Below, piece by piece: positions 22,401 to 37,900 of a stretch of DNA of 64,000 bases. A program made the translations under genes and the position numbers. Origin of the DNA: Tigriopus japonicus (taxonomy: Eukaryota; Arthropoda; Copepoda; Harpacticoida; Harpacticidae); NCBI GenBank assembly GCA_010645155.1, contig CM021322.1:1070705-1134704 (forward strand), given 5' to 3'. The stretch's first letter is position 1; every line of letters starts with the position of its first letter. The notes below the pieces were generated by a model. The model searched no databases, was not told where the DNA came from, and saw only the letters and a list, made by a program, of their open reading frames with translations.

Positions 22401-25400
22401 AGCGAGAATCCTCAACGTGCTATTTCCCCAATCGTGATGCCAATGTACTTCACTTCAGATCAATTGAGGCTGCATATGATGGATTATTAATTATTCCTAA
22501 GAGCTGAGAGACTAAATGGGTTTCAAGCAGCTTATGTGATTCATATGGATTGCGTCGTGTTGGAGTGGGGCTAAATGTACCATCAAATCACTACAATCAC
22601 TTAACAAATTATTTCTGTGCCTTTTAATTGTTATCTCCTGACGCAGAGAGGTTCTCCATTTATAAAACCCCTTAATGTGGAACGTGCCAATGCGAGGTCA
22701 TTCATGAAGGTCCAAAAAAAATATCATTTGAGTAACCAGTTTACAACAAGACTCCTGCAAGACGGATGGCCAAGTGAAAGCACTTTAAAAGTGACAACCC
22801 ACTCGAGTTGTTCCTCAGATGTCACTAAATGAGGCTTTTCCCCATCCATCTCGGCGACTTGCGCACATTCTACGCCAGTTTGTCTCACTTACCTAGTTCT
22901 AGTATTATCAAAAGTATTATTGGATCCACACAAACAAATCCCAGGATGTTTTGTCAAAACCAACAGACAACTAAAATCAGAGCATATCGTCTTCCCAAGT
23001 CCTCAATTATTCATGAGAATCTGTTTGGCCGTGTGATGGAGCAAGCATCCTCGCCTCCTTGCTCTATTCATCCATTTATCTAACTCGCTTTCAAACCAGA
23101 CCTGCCGTTCAACCTGTCCCAGGACGGCAAAAAACTTGAATGGCTCGTGGTTTTCCCTCCAAGCGGAGAAAGCTTTCTCTCAAATGGGATTGTGGGATCA
23201 TGGTAGAAAATTGATTTCTTTCATTCATAATTCATGTCACCTGACATTTATCGCTCTCATGCTGGCCGTTTCCCCCCTCGTCTTCACATTCAGCTTTGGG
23301 ATGGAACGACGAAAAAGAGCTCCGCCTTCTTCTCGTCCCCTCCCTTGAATTTGATCCAGGGTTCAGGGAGGAACCAACCGCAAGGCTTTGATTGTCATCG
23401 GACGTGCACTGTGCTAGAACAGCGGGGCGAATCCCTTGGATCTGACATTTACGTCAAAAGCGAGAGGACTGATCCCAGATTGGTTGCCGTTCCATTGTTT
23501 GAGGTTGGGATCTCATCTAACACGAATGAGTTCCAAAAGCTCTTGGCAAGTTATTGTCTTGTGAGACGAGAGACAATTTGCTAGTTGGAGTCAGTGAAGA
23601 GTGATTCATTCAAAAGTCAAGGAGTAGATTGAAACAGAAACAGGAGAGTCTGCATACTCTTCATTGATGTCGTCTCTATAACAGAGAGCGCCTCTGTTAT
23701 TTTTACCATGGCTTGTACAGAACTACGAGAGAGAGAAAAGTGAATCCTAACTGAGTAGAAGTTTTGGGCAAACTTGAGTTTCTACTTAGTGAGTGAAGAC
23801 AGTGATGCTTGAACTTTGAATCGTTTAGTAAACAACACACCTTCTCAAACCTTTATTTTGAATTACAAGTTTTTTTTAGTCTTGAGCTTTGGAGGGTTCG
23901 AATTTTTTTTATTATGGAAGACTTTTAAATAGTATCTAAGCCCTATCTTAACGGTTAGTATTAAGAATTCTTAATTTCTTTACATTTATTTAAAATTTGG
24001 CCTCGGCGTGCTTTAACGAAAGAAATTCATACTCAATGGTGGTCGCATAGTTTTTTCTTAAGTTGAAACCCCTTTGATTGTCTCGTTTTGGTTAACACTA
24101 ACATAAGAAACCCTGTCAAAGGGGTAATGTCCGTTACTTGACCCTAATTAATCTTTACATGTACAAATCAGTGCCTTCAAAGTAAAGTAAATGAACGAGG
24201 GTAGTTTTTGCTGCATTTAGTGATATAAAGTATGGAAGATCGGGGTTTCCCTCTGTATGTACGTACAACATTTCCCGGACAAGACAGGCATGAATGATGT
24301 TCATGCATGAGAAATGGGCAGAAATAGAGGGGAGAAGGGGGTGCAGAGAAACCAATTGTGATTGCTAAAGGTCAGAAAAGAGTTGCAATGACAAAAGACA
24401 AATGGAACAAGTGCTTCAACGGATTATCTCAAAGGAATAGGTCTACGTAACAGGAGTCATTGGGGACCCCGTTGAACCATTATTAAAGGCTAGTCGCTTT
24501 GTTGATGTAGGGATTGATATTTGAGTCGAAGTGATTTTACGATGGATGCTCAAGCATCATTTTAGAAGCAAAGATCTAAACGTAAAAGGAAACCCATCTA
24601 AGGAGAGGACGTCTTTAAAACTAATCCTATCTCACCCTTCCGCGCAAGTATTCATTATTTTGGAGTTTTAGGTGGCATCAAACCGTTTTGGTCCATATAG
24701 GAAAATAATGTGTTGCCAAATTGGATTGAGCAAAGGTCTCTAGCTTTTGATCTATTAAAATAAGAAGGATCCGGAAACAAGGAATCCAAGGCGCCTGATG
24801 TCAAACAGAAGTATGAACTCCCACAAATAGAAAGAAACCCATATGATTAAAACCATATTCCCTCAGGGCAATCAACTGTTAGACTGGTTCATAAAGAGTG
24901 TTTGAAACACCCGCCATGTTGCTTGATGAATTGTACGGTCCTTCGCAAAGTCAATTCGTCGATAAGGAAAAACGACAAATAATAAAGACTGGACCAGATG
25001 ATCTTAGACAAGATAAAGATGTATGTTTTGTTGTTCAAATAAGGCATATGAAACATCTTGCGTTTGAGAGTTGTAGCTTGTGAGTTAAGAAAAAGACCGA
25101 TAGATCTGCACACCTAAATGGCTCTTTGAACAAACTTTTGTAATTTCTTTAAGAACATTGCCATTACTTGAAACGATCGGATTTGCATGCATTTAACGTT
25201 GCTTGGACATGGAGAAATTGAATCAAATAACAGCCGTTTCCTGCTTTTCACTCTAACCAAGAATGAGAAATGGGAAAAACAAATCTCTTTGTCTACGGTA
25301 CATTAGATATCCTCTGCATTCAACTTTGAGCTTGATGATGCTACGATGGGTTTCAACGCCATTTTTAGGGCCAAGTCACGATCTTGGCCAAGACTCTATA

Positions 25401-28400
25401 ACACTTTTGATTTGCTCTCGGAGCCAGGAATTCATTGTCATTTGGACAAGTAGCCAATTGCTCCAGAATGCCGAGTGAGTAAGTAAGTAAGTGAGTGAGT
25501 GTGTGCATGTGTGTGCACACTAAAGTCCCTTCCCCAATTAAAAATAGCTGATGCAACCAAATGGCGTGGCTGCTACTTGCTTGGATTGCAAGTTAATGGC
25601 ATAATAACATCATCCCAAAAAAGAATCTGACAGCCAGTCTCTGAGAGCCAAATCAGCTGTTTACCGAATCTATCAATCTGATGCCACCAGCAAATCCTTC
25701 ACATGTTTGCACTTTAATCATACACAACAACCAACGAGATCAAGCGAGCAAGTTAAAAGTTATCCAAACTTACACAAATTTGCCACAAAGTGCCGTTTTA
25801 CTTTGTCATACCTGACTTCGACCACTTTCTGTGGCGACTGAGTTCATTATGCAAAATAATCAAACGGAACAACGAGCTAATGATCAGGATCTTTGTCATG
25901 AGCGGTATACCAATGTGTAAGTGACAATCATCTAATTTCTGTGTGCATGTGAGTGTGGATGTGTAGTTGACTCGACGGGCGGATGGCCCAGCCCCCAAAG
26001 GTATCCTGTTGAGCTGGAACAACACGTCTGTTGTCAAGGTACACACCCCTCAGTGCATGATGGCCCCTCCATCCATCCTTCCATCTATCTATCTATCAAT
26101 CCACGTAGCCAACACTACCCACCATCTCCATAACCTCCGCGAGCAGGCATTGCCATGGAGAATGCTACAATTCCCCCCGAGAACGTACGCACTTGATTGT
26201 GTTCTTATTCTTCTTTAGTCCTCTGTTCTTAGTGGAGCATGCCCTTCGACAGCGTCATGACATAAACGTATCCTGCGGCCGTTTTCTGAGTGTGTGTTGC
26301 AGTCTATTTTACTGTTTTACTACCACTACTACGTCCCTTCTACGTTTGTAGAAGGCATCATTGAAATTCTTCCATTTCTCATGGCAAGGGTGGGGCTCGA
26401 TCCCTCATGAGCCCCCCTGCATGTGAGTGTGTTAGGGCCTGTGAGTAAAGGTAACAACACTGCCATGTATTCTTTCTTCGGGAGTGCCTTCCACCGAAAC
26501 AGGCGACGTCGACGGTGAATGACGAAGGCTCGAGTTGCTTCGTTGTCGTGAACGTCAGGTTCAGAAGGATCGATCTATCTGTCTGTCCTTACTTACTTAC
26601 CTACTTACTTAGTTACTCATGGTATAGGTAGTAGTGGTACGAGTGAAGAAGTAATGGGATGGATTGCTGCCAACCTTGTGCACGACTCTGCGTGGATGGA
26701 TCGAAAAGCGTGCCGAACTGCGAAAGGAGTGGGAACGGACAAGGATCTCGAAAGACCCATTATTGGCTGGATTTCAGGCAGCCAAAAGCCTATTCAGCGA
26801 GCAACGCGGTTCCTTGAACGAACCGAATATCACGAGTCAAGGAACCTCCTCGATGTCAACATTGTGCCATGTTCAACAAAGTCCTCTCATTAGGAGACTC
26901 CTTGTGCCAAGCCCTTAATCACCCCATACATGGACTCTCTTCCTCCATCTAAAATATATAGTACACCAACGAACAAAAAAACAAATAGACTACCATCTCC
27001 AACAAACAAAACCGTAGAGCTCATTTAGCAAATGCACACTTTGCCGTGCCAAACATTGACCCCAACACCATTAGTCGGAGAGGTCTTCGTCTTAATTGGG
27101 AAGGGCATTTCATATCAAAAAGATGGCCTCACATGTTACTTTCTGATGCCTTTTTGGTAACTGTTTTCTTGTCATTCTTTCTTTCCCTGATCCAGCCCTA
27201 GGGAGTTCAGGTTTTGACCAAAACATGGCATGAGTTCAGAAGACAAACTAGGTCTAAAAAATGAATTGCATGCAGCATTCCTTCCAGAAGCATGAATAGC
27301 CAACAAAAGGCTGGTTATGAGACTGGTAAAGAATCTCGCTCGCGGTTAACCTCTTACTCTTCTATTGTACATGATACAAGCCGAGGGACTGAAAACAACC
27401 GCATTTATTGGTATTCTTTCCAACTTTATCTTCCTCATGGTTTTCATCTCAAACGTTGGTGGTGCTTCACAATTAGGTTTGGAGCCACGTATTGTACGTA
27501 CGTAAGCACACAAACACACCAAAGCCGTCGTGGTCGACAAGTAGGAACATGTATACCGATACACCAAAGAGCGTACCCAACCAAAGCGAAGAAGAAGAAG
27601 ATATGGAAAAACTAATTATGATTTTCGTCGTCCTTCGCGACTGCTAAGGAAAAGAGTATTTAATTCTAGAGCCCCCAGCCAACAGTCGCAGATAGTACAT
27701 GTGTACTCATAGGCACTACTAGTACATGGGTGGGTGTAGTTAAAGAAGTCCTGGCAGTGATTGCACCAAAGATGAGGTTTTAGAAACAGAGCTCCCTTTT
27801 TACCACTGCCTGAAAGTTCTTTTCTGCTCTAACCATCGATCCAAGTTCATCTTTGCCCAGAGGCTCATGTTCACGGGGCTCGTGGATAGCTTGAGTAAAA
27901 GTGATTTCGAGGAGCTTCTACGGTGCACCATCGCACATTGACACTGCTTCACCATGTAGTCAGCTGAGCATGAGCGCTTGATTCTTATCTTGGTCATGAG
28001 AGTTCTTTCTTGTTCGTAGGCAAATGCGAGCTAAGAAGTCTATGTTCGTAGAGGTACATTAAGGGCTGATCGCTGAACTCTAAACGGACAAACTGACGCT
28101 CTGGGTGCGAAATCTTTCTCCTGGGGGATGTTTTTGACAAATGCGTATGAAATACGATTATTAATATGCTCGTCGATGGTGATGTGATGGCTTTTGGAGA
28201 TTGCAAATTAAACCCGGACCAAAATTGCTCTTTGTGTTTTTTGAGGGGAATCATTTTTGATTATCCGGCTTAAGCCTGAGAGAGAGAGATGGAAAAAAAC
28301 TCATGATCGCCGTGTGTGGGGAACGAAGAGGATAGGTGAGTGTATCAATGTCGGGGGAAGTAGTGCTGTGTTGACTATTACTACTATTATTATTATTATT

Positions 28401-28915
28401 TGCATCTCCCTCGAAGGTTCATTCCATAAACGACGAGTACCAATGGGCAATTCAATGCCAATGTGATAGGGAACACAAAAGGATTTCATCTCAAGACAAT
28501 GGGGATTAATGCAAGTAATTTGAAAGCCATCATCTCGTGGTTGAAGTGCAACACTATCCTTGGAAAAAATGACGAGGGTGTACAGTATACGTAAGCACTA
28601 GTCGTACATTCGTTGGCTGATGATTCCACGACCGTGATATGAGTTCGATTTCAAAACGGATCAAGCATGGCTGACTTGGATGGAGATGATGTTAAAAAAG
28701 ACGAGAAACAATCGTCCTGTTCGATGAGGATTGCCACACTTGACGATGTGTTTGCTTGGCTTGGTTGATTACTTGATCGGATGATTCACAGTGCTCAGGA
28801 CTGTGATGAGTGGCGGGTGACGATGCCTCGTGCATCGCGTCTGTTTCTCTCTCTGTCTCTCTCTCTTTCCATCTTTCTTTCTTTCATTCTTTCTTTCTCT
28901 CGCAGTCGTTCTGTC

Positions 28916-28954
<39 letters not shown>

Positions 28955-31900
28955 CAAGGAACTAATGATTTTTTTCATGTGGAAGCAGGCACCAATTTGG
29001 TGTTAATTTCGGAGGCTCAGTGATTTTCTAAGCTCCTCGTTTCAGTTCTCACACCCTGCTATTAAAAAAGGATATGTCCGAGTATTAACATGATGGTCAG
29101 GATTGGCATCGTCGCATGTTTTTTTCTCTGTTTATGCTTGGTTGGCCCTTTCTTTTCATCATGCTTTCCTTGAAAGTAGTGTTCGACGTTTCCAACATTT
29201 TAATATCGTTTGACCACAGGAAATATTTTCGCTCTGCCCTCCAAGGAAAGCAGTGTTAAAAGAACCTTCTTGTAGCTCGGTTGCAAAAAACTAAACTGTC
29301 GTGCAAAAAAGTGTGCATAATGTACTTTTTAATTATTTAACCTTTGGAAGCTGCAATTGACGCCGTGCATTGGTATGATTATTAAGTAGCCACATTTGTC
29401 GCTTTTGGTTTTCAATCTTCACACCAACGAATGGTTGAAATAAATCACATATCAAAAGAAAACGATGGACTAAATTGTATGATCTTGCTCGTATTTTAAG
29501 TAACTCTAATTGTATTTCCATTATTTTACTAAAACTTTTGATGGTCTAACAAGTTTTGGACCTTCATGATTGTTGTTGTGACGTATAAGTGAAGCTTATT
29601 TATGATCGCTATTAGTTCTAAAGTTGACACTAATATCAAGAATAAGTACATTCATCACACTTGAACCAAAAACCTACTTTTATGGGGCTGAAAGTGATCT
29701 TGGTTCAAAGTCTAGCACTTGACAATATAAAAGTATATTCCTATTTACTCACGCATTACAACTCTCCAGATTTGTACCCAATGTACGTGGAAAGAAGGTA
29801 AGGGGCTAAAGATTTGTTGAGGTGAAGTGAATGACTCGGGGGGACGTTAAAGTAGTAGAACCAAGCGACGAAGCGGATATCCTGTTGGTTGCAAAGTTTC
29901 ATTTCATCTTGGGTAAACAAACCGGCAAAATGTTCCCCCATTTCTTACTGCTTTCAAAGAGTTGAACTCTTTTTGCGTTGTTAGACCATCCAATTGTGTT
30001 TTTGATCGTTTTTCTCTAAAATGTAAAGACAGATTTTTTGCGATTTTCTTTTTGATCGCAGAATCTCTAATGGTGAGAATCGATTTTCTGTGTGTCTGTG
30101 CTCGAATGGCATGGTTGTGTTTCATTGATGAGGTGTTCGAGTGTAATCAATCCCGAGATGACTTGTAGTCCTTCCACTAGTACAATCATGAACCGAGGAC
30201 GGATCTGACTGACTTGCCTAGGTCATTGGAAGTGAGAAGTACTAACTTCAAGTCCTTGAAACGCAATAGATGAATTGACAATGTTTTAAATGGTTCAGCA
30301 AGTTTCCCTGAGTCATGTGAGGAGCGCTCAATGCGAATCTGATTGCCTTGCTTTCTTCCAGACCGAATTTCAAGTTCAGGGCTACTACTACCTTAGCTAC
30401 GTAGCGCAGCCAATTGCCACCTATGTATTGTACCAACACCATCTCTGGACAGATATCGCTAGCTTCCCCCAACTATTATTCAAACCAAACCAACTCAAGA
30501 CCATCCACATGTAATTTAATAGTGTACGGACGTAGTTATCCTCCACTGAAATTGATTCAACTCCTACTTAAGTGTGGTTTGATTCAGAAAAAAAACTTGA
30601 ATAATGCACTGTGGGAAAATGCTCTGAATAAGAGAACTATCGTTCGTACTGTCTTGCTCGTGGGGCGTTGGCATGAGAATTGGATCTCTGCTTATTTCAA
30701 TACAGTAGGAGTCAATCGGGTTGTTTTATGATCTGATTATAAGTTTCAAGTCCCCCAGAACTGCCACAGACACAAACTCGACGCACGCGTATCCTTGGAG
30801 AGAAAAAGATGCCCTACTACGTACGTACGTACGAATGAAGTAGATGTGGGTGAGAAGCACATTATCTGAAATACCAACGAGGAGATGACAATGGTGTTTG
30901 TGTGATGGAATATCTATTCAAATTTTCTCCAACCACACTCTTGTTGTGTGACAAGCAGAGCACACACACACACACACACACTCACTCACACCCATGAGTC
31001 TAAGCAATTTCCATACCTCCATCCTTCGTTCACTTGAACCTTCGCCGTCTTTTCCTCCTCCATCTCCAGTAACTTCGACATTCTCATTCAAATCTCATAG
31101 GCATGAACATTCTCATGATCTGGATTTCGAGCATATTTACCGCTCATACACTGAGGAACAGAAGACTACTGATGCTAATTAGCATTGACGGAGGTAATCT
31201 TGAACCGACCCCGTTCGAGCACGTCAATTCGAACTCAATCTTATTTGGTTGCCGTCAGACACGGTTTGAATGCTCCTTCGTGTTTCAGTACGAGTAAGCT
31301 TACGTACGTAGAACACTTGAAGATAAAATCATTGTAAATAGAAGTGCAGACGGACAAACTATCTATCTATCCATTTTGAAGGGGGGTTTCCCCACTGATT
31401 CGAAAATATACCATTGATGAAAGCTAAGGGATCTGATGGACTTCCAATCCGTTTTCGAGACTCTTCACCGCCTGCTTTTGATCGAAGCATGCGCTATTGA
31501 TTGCTACTATATTTTCAGCACCAATTAGGTCTGATTTACTCGAATAGAGCTTGGAAGTGTTCTAAATTTAATCAGCTTTGAGGTGTAGCCTCGTCAACCA
31601 TAAGTACCAAATATGAATGAAAACTCGTAATCTTTACGATAATTCGTCTAAAATACAGATAAGCTGGCCCAAAAACGCAATGTTCTGCATGGTAGTGACA
31701 AGTGAATTTGGGGAAATCACGGGATTCTAGTAACTCGGTAATGAGAAAACACGAAAGTGTGGGGATTTTGCTTTTTGGCAGTTCTTAAGACTTTCTCTGT
31801 GAAACAAATATTCGCCGCTTCGTCGAACAGTTTTGTCTCTTCAAAGATGCTCCATATAAAAGTCGATCAGTTTCGTTTGGGTAATTTGACATTATGATTC

Positions 31901-34900
31901 TATTTGTGGAGCAATTCAACCCCAACAGGAAACAAATAAAACGTAATAACATTTACTAGCTCAAAACACTCAAGACTGCTTTAAACTTTCAATATTGGGC
32001 GCTAAATACCGCATTTGGTCCTCCTTAACTCCACAAAGAAGCTTCTGTTTCATTAACGAGTTTCTCAACTCATTGTTTTAAGATATATTTGATAAAGAAA
32101 CTCGCCACGAACATGAATCGTTGTTTTGGTGTTATTTTATTCAAGAGTCCACTGGTTCTCAGTTCTCACATTCTTTCGCTTTCAGAGAATTCATTCATGG
32201 CACTTGAAAGAGATTTCCGCTTTTTCTGTGGTTCGAATCGTAGGAAAGGGAAAGGGAGAGAGACAGCGAGAGAGAGAGAAAGAAAGAAAGAAAGAGAGGA
32301 GAATATTTTTAGCCTCCTCTCCATATATTTAGATGGCCAACCTCAGGTTACAAGCTAGCTTTACAGCGTTTTCAAAGATGAAGGAGGAGATGAGGGTGAT
32401 GATGTTGGTGAGTTTGGGTAAATGCAATTAAAATACGAAAAGAATCTATCAATGCTAACAATCAAACGCAACATTCATAGTGTTTTTTTTTTGTTTCAAT
32501 ACCTTTCGAGGAACTACTGCCGACCATTCATATTTAAATTGAACCATCAATACACACAATTCAACTTGTGCGTTGTTTTGTGTCAGCAAGTTCCGTTCGA
32601 TCGAGCCATGACGTGCATTATTATTGTTACCATTATCGTCATTATTACTCTTCTGGCTTTAATATCAGTGCCTAGCGATGAACTGCAGCAACGGGCAATC
32701 ACTTTTATATTGAAAAGATTCAAGTGCATCCGAGACCTGAATAGGAAAAGTCTCTTACAGTGTTTGGTGCCATGGAACTAGCCTCTTAAGAACGGGGTTG
32801 GTTATGTGTTTTGGCTCGGGTCTTCAACAGATCAAATAAGAACACGGTTTTTGCCAGATTAAAGTGATGCGTCTTTCTCACCCAGCAGGTGCTGTCAGCT
32901 CAAAGCTCTTTTAGAGTTAAGCAACTCCTTAGCATGTCGCAAAGTGTTGCCAAAACGGCTATTAATCATCCTCCAAATCTGCTGGATTCCACGTCTCAAA
33001 CCGGCTTGTCACATATCTGTCATGTGTGCAAAAACATGTGCAAAAAGAAACGCTGCGCGGGAACGTGATTTTGCACAATTTCCAATGCATTCTTCTCAGT
33101 GTCAAGTCCAACTGGCTTGATCTTCTAAAGTTTGGCAACTCTGATTGTCACGGCCATGGATAAGTATGAAACATGGCAATTGCATTATATTTTATTGAGT
33201 TTGTTTGAAATGTGTTTGTGGTGATCACGAACCCTTCGCAATGAAGAACTCATTCGACTCTGCCTTTCAAGGCTATGGTTACAAAGCAAGGATGGAGGTC
33301 TTATTTTTTTCAGATCCTGCCAATTTTGGTTGGAGAATGTGAAAGGTACTCATAAAATAACTCACTTTGGGCATCGGGATACAAGCATTGGGCAGACCTC
33401 TAGCTTATTCCTTGTTTTATGAATTGATGAATGTGAAAGAACCCAACATGGACTTTTTTCCAGCCGGAGGTTGCACACTGATGGAGGACCACTTACCATC
33501 TAAACCCCTTGATTGGTTAGGTTAAAGATGTCGGTAGCGATGCCAAATTAACAAATTGAAACGATTGTTTTAGCTTAAGGATTCTTCTTTGCAATGCAAG
33601 CCTGCACTGTAATAAAGTGTAAAGACAAGAACAAAAAATGAAAAGGTATTCCAAAGAACATTTAACAAGAGAGTCAATTTTTTGACTGACTAGAAGCATT
33701 TCAGACCTGATGGGACGTTGAAAAACAAGCGTTAACGAGATCAGGTGTTACGACAGTATGTATAGAATTGATTAAGCTCTAATGTCGTCAAGAAGTATGT
33801 ATGATGTATTTAATAATTGGAAACAAATGCAACAGATTTTCAGAGCACTTTAAGCAATAAAACACTCGGAGAGTTGATGCCCTAAGAGAAAGATTTAGAT
33901 TTGTACTGCATTGACAATCAAATTCAACCGCGTGAGTGAGGGTAAGGGGGAAGTACCTACCTAGACACGAGACCCAGTCCAGCAAGTAAATTGTGGACAC
34001 AGATGGATCAAAAGAATAACTGTATTTTAATTGATATTCATGAAAGTGCGGCATGGCCTTAGATACACAATCGGAGGAAAAGAGCTTTCTTCGGGTAGAA
34101 TGATGTGAACAATATGAAAGGTCTAGTAGATCATCTTTCTCTTGACCATGCTCAAGAACCCATAGTTGGGTACTGGCAGTTAACAATTGGAGTTGCTATT
34201 GGCCAACAAAGTGCTGTGATGAGTTTGTAGTCTACATTGTACAAGATTTTTTTCTTAGTGTTGGCGAACTTCAAATAAAGTTGGGTGTGAAGATCGATTC
34301 TGGATACGGAGGAGTTTTTTTGAGCACTGATCAAATTCGATCATAAAAAGCTCCACCATCTCCAACCACACACCACGCAACCACAGGACTCACAGTACCA
34401 ACAGGATCCTGAACTCCTGGACCCCTTGCCAAAAATTCGTTGGGCGAGATGTAATTATTGCAAATCAACCTCTGTCATCTTAGGGAGCCCAAAACGGACA
34501 AATGGGTGGGCCCGAACTCATTTGATAAACATGCAAGATAGAATGAGAAGGGGTGTTTGTTGTGTTTGCCCCACTGACTCGTTTGTTTGGTTTGAATATT
34601 CTTGTCCCCATGAGCACAGAAAGGAGAACAAGTGGCCAAACTGCGTGGTCAAAGGACTAACTATTCAACAACTGTGCACTCAAGTGTATTGAAATGAAAC
34701 AATGACACCTGTCAAATATTCAAGACATTTCTAGTACAAAAAAATATCAATCCTAATCCTGAGGCTTCTTCACCCGAGAAACAAATTTCTAATTGCGTTT
34801 GACTGGTGATTTCGCGAAAGCTTTCGCTATTTTCTACATTTCTTGGATTTTTGAACGATCCCGTCAAACACTTATTTGAGATTTGATCTGCAATAATCAT

Positions 34901-37900
34901 GTCTAATATCCAATCAAAGTTTTGAGCAAAGAAAAGAGCTGTTTAAGAAAAGCTTTCGAAAACGAGGCCGTATTCAGAATTCATTTTTTTGTCTCTCCCT
35001 CTTTGACTTGTGCTTGCGTCCAAAAGGGGATTGATTTGCTTCTTGTCAAATTAACCACACCACGTTTAAGCGTGTCAAATAAACACGTCAATACATAACT
35101 TCTTTCCCTAAAAGCCCCGTCAACCAGATCGTCTCTCAATCTGCCAAACATAGCATCAATAGCAATCCCTGTGTGTTCGATCGTTCCTCATCTCTGGGCA
35201 AGACAACAGATCAGTCATCAACGCAAGCTTGTTGGTACCAATTGAGTCTGTGGAAGTGGTGGCGGTGCTAGTACTGGCAGCAACAGTTGCATGATTGTAG
35301 TCATTGCGATCAAATCCGTAGATTACCTCAGACATGTGCCGAGGTACTAATTTATTGGCGGAAGACACCAAGCCCTAAAGAACAACGAGGAGCGAGTCGG
35401 CCAGACTGACTCGATCATCATGTCCAATGCCCCGTTTCCATCCCATCTATCTATTCTCAGTAAGATCCGGAGAACTTGACAGTATAGTACATGTACGTAC
35501 ATACTACAGTTGGACCTTGTGCTTGTACTGCAATAAATCGATTGGGAGAGGCACGACTGAGTCATACTCAGGGACTGAGTCGAAAGGCAGCAACGATGGA
35601 TGCGTTATTCGTCAAAGATAATTAGAATCATATAGCAGCAATTATGTGACAAATCATACTCGTCTCGATCCTCTACCTACAGTACAAATAGGATTGCTCA
35701 TTTAATCTCCTTGATGAGTGACACACTTGAGAAGAATTAACCAATCGACGAGCTTTGTTCTTTCTGAATTTATAGGTACCCAAACAAATCGAATGCATCG
35801 TTCTTGAAAGGGATTTGCAGAATACGTTTCACTTTGTTTTATTGTCCATGGAAGTATGATGATGTCAAACAAACCGGCTACTTGATACATTATGTTACTT
35901 CAGACTCCAACGAGTGATTAATTAATTCATCTGCCCCGTTGCTTGTTTAGTCAAGGGGGAGTAGAGATGGTTCTGCTTTTGAAGGTTGGCGACTCAAGAT
36001 GTTAAAAATAATGATTTCATCATGGCTTGGTGGGGATTTTCTTTCTCTTACCAATTAAGCTTGGCAAAAGCCCCATTAGAAGGGGATTGAATCATGAACC
36101 AGTTGCAATGGGCCCAATTCGTATTTTGTTTATCCGCACAAGTCTGCACTAAAAGCCAGTGAGGAGACGAAAACAAAAGTGGGAAAGAGAGAGAGAGAGC
36201 CTTTAAGCTTGTGAAATGAATCCTTCCTTATGGTGTCCAGTTCAAAGGATAGGGATATGATTAAATTTTATGGCACTCACTCACTTGCAGGCAGGCTTGC
36301 TGGGAGTCCGTTTCGATGCAATATAAGATCTGTTGTTCCCTGCCAACACTAAAAACTCCTCAACTACGTATGTACCCTTGCTAAAACTGAAAACTGCCAT
36401 TGCGTCGCCGTCTCATGTAGTAAGTAAGTGATCGCACAAAGTCCTGCTGACCAAGCAAGGGCTGCTGGGGTTGGTTTGGCTGTGGTGGATGAGGGCAATT
36501 ACGCGGATATTAGCACTACTCTAACTTGGCCAAAGAGGCCAGTTAGAGAAAAATAATCTCCTCCAAGTCGAGATATAAAAATTCTTGAGCATCAGATTGT
36601 TCTAGACGAGACGTCATCCCTTCACTGCTGCTGACTAGATGTAAAGTACAAATATGTAGTAACTTCCATTTCAGCTTCTCTGAGCTTGTCTGTGATTGGG
36701 CGGGGTCTACGTATTGTATGTATGTAGAAATGAGGTGTGCTCAGCGGTTGACTGGAAATTTTTCTGTGCGCTTTACTTGATCTATGACGACTTGCACACT
36801 CTCCTGAACCTAACTCATTTTGATAAATAGTGGAAATTATCTCAAATCGTTACAAGATCATTACCAGAGTATCCATTAAAATGACAGTCAGGTAGGACTT
36901 GGAGCATTAAGTTAAATGCAGAGTAAAGTGTCGACCATCTCGCCGTCCGAAAATGAAGTAGGAGTGCGTGTGTTTCATACATTATTGCCACATTCAAGGA
37001 TGCAAAATCTCTAGCTATGAAATGAGACTTAATTACTTGATCTCATAAATTTAGTAAGGATCGATCATCACTACTATTACCATTACAATCATCATCATTA
37101 CCATTATGAGGTTTGGACTTTCAGAGTTTCTCGTATTTTATGGACTTCTGATTGAACAGGAACTAATCGTGAAAGATCTCACATTTTTGTTTAGAGTATT
37201 GCAACCGAGGCAGTCTTTAAGAAACTTTCGATGTCTTTTTAGAAAGGAAACATTTTTGATAAAATCAATCAGAAAATGGTCAGAAAGTTCTCAGACACCG
37301 TCATAATATCTGCATTTTTAAAGTCATTGCCCTAATTTTTTTTACATAAGCTCCAGTGTCATTTATACACTTTGAAAATCTATGATTCTCCCTTTGAAAG
37401 CCTTCCTGATAGAATTGTGGGGCTGCCTTTGGCACAATGGAATCACTTACTTTTCGAGTCATCTAAAAACGCAAACTGGGTACCTTTATCATGTTCTCTG
37501 GATTTTGGAAACAAAATAAGTGTCACTGAGCTAGGTCTGGACTGAAAGGAGAATATAGGAAAGTTTGTTCATGCAATTTTCTCAATTTTGTTCAATCAAA
37601 CATGTCATGTTAGCTCCGATCTTCAAATTTGCCACTTGATGGGCTAAAAATTACTGGCTGATTTGAGATGCGATATCTTTCGATATTGACCAGACATGGA
37701 CCAATAAGACAGCTCCAAGTTATCAAGATAGGCTTTAACTTGCAAAAAATTGTGAATCTCTGTTCAGTTAAAAAATAGGTCACTGTCTGAGAACTGTTTG
37801 ACTTACCCTCGCATACCCTCCTTATGAAACAGTTCGCTTGGAAAATAATGCTCCAACAGGTGCTATTTTTTTCTTGCAATCATAAATCCACTTAGCTATT

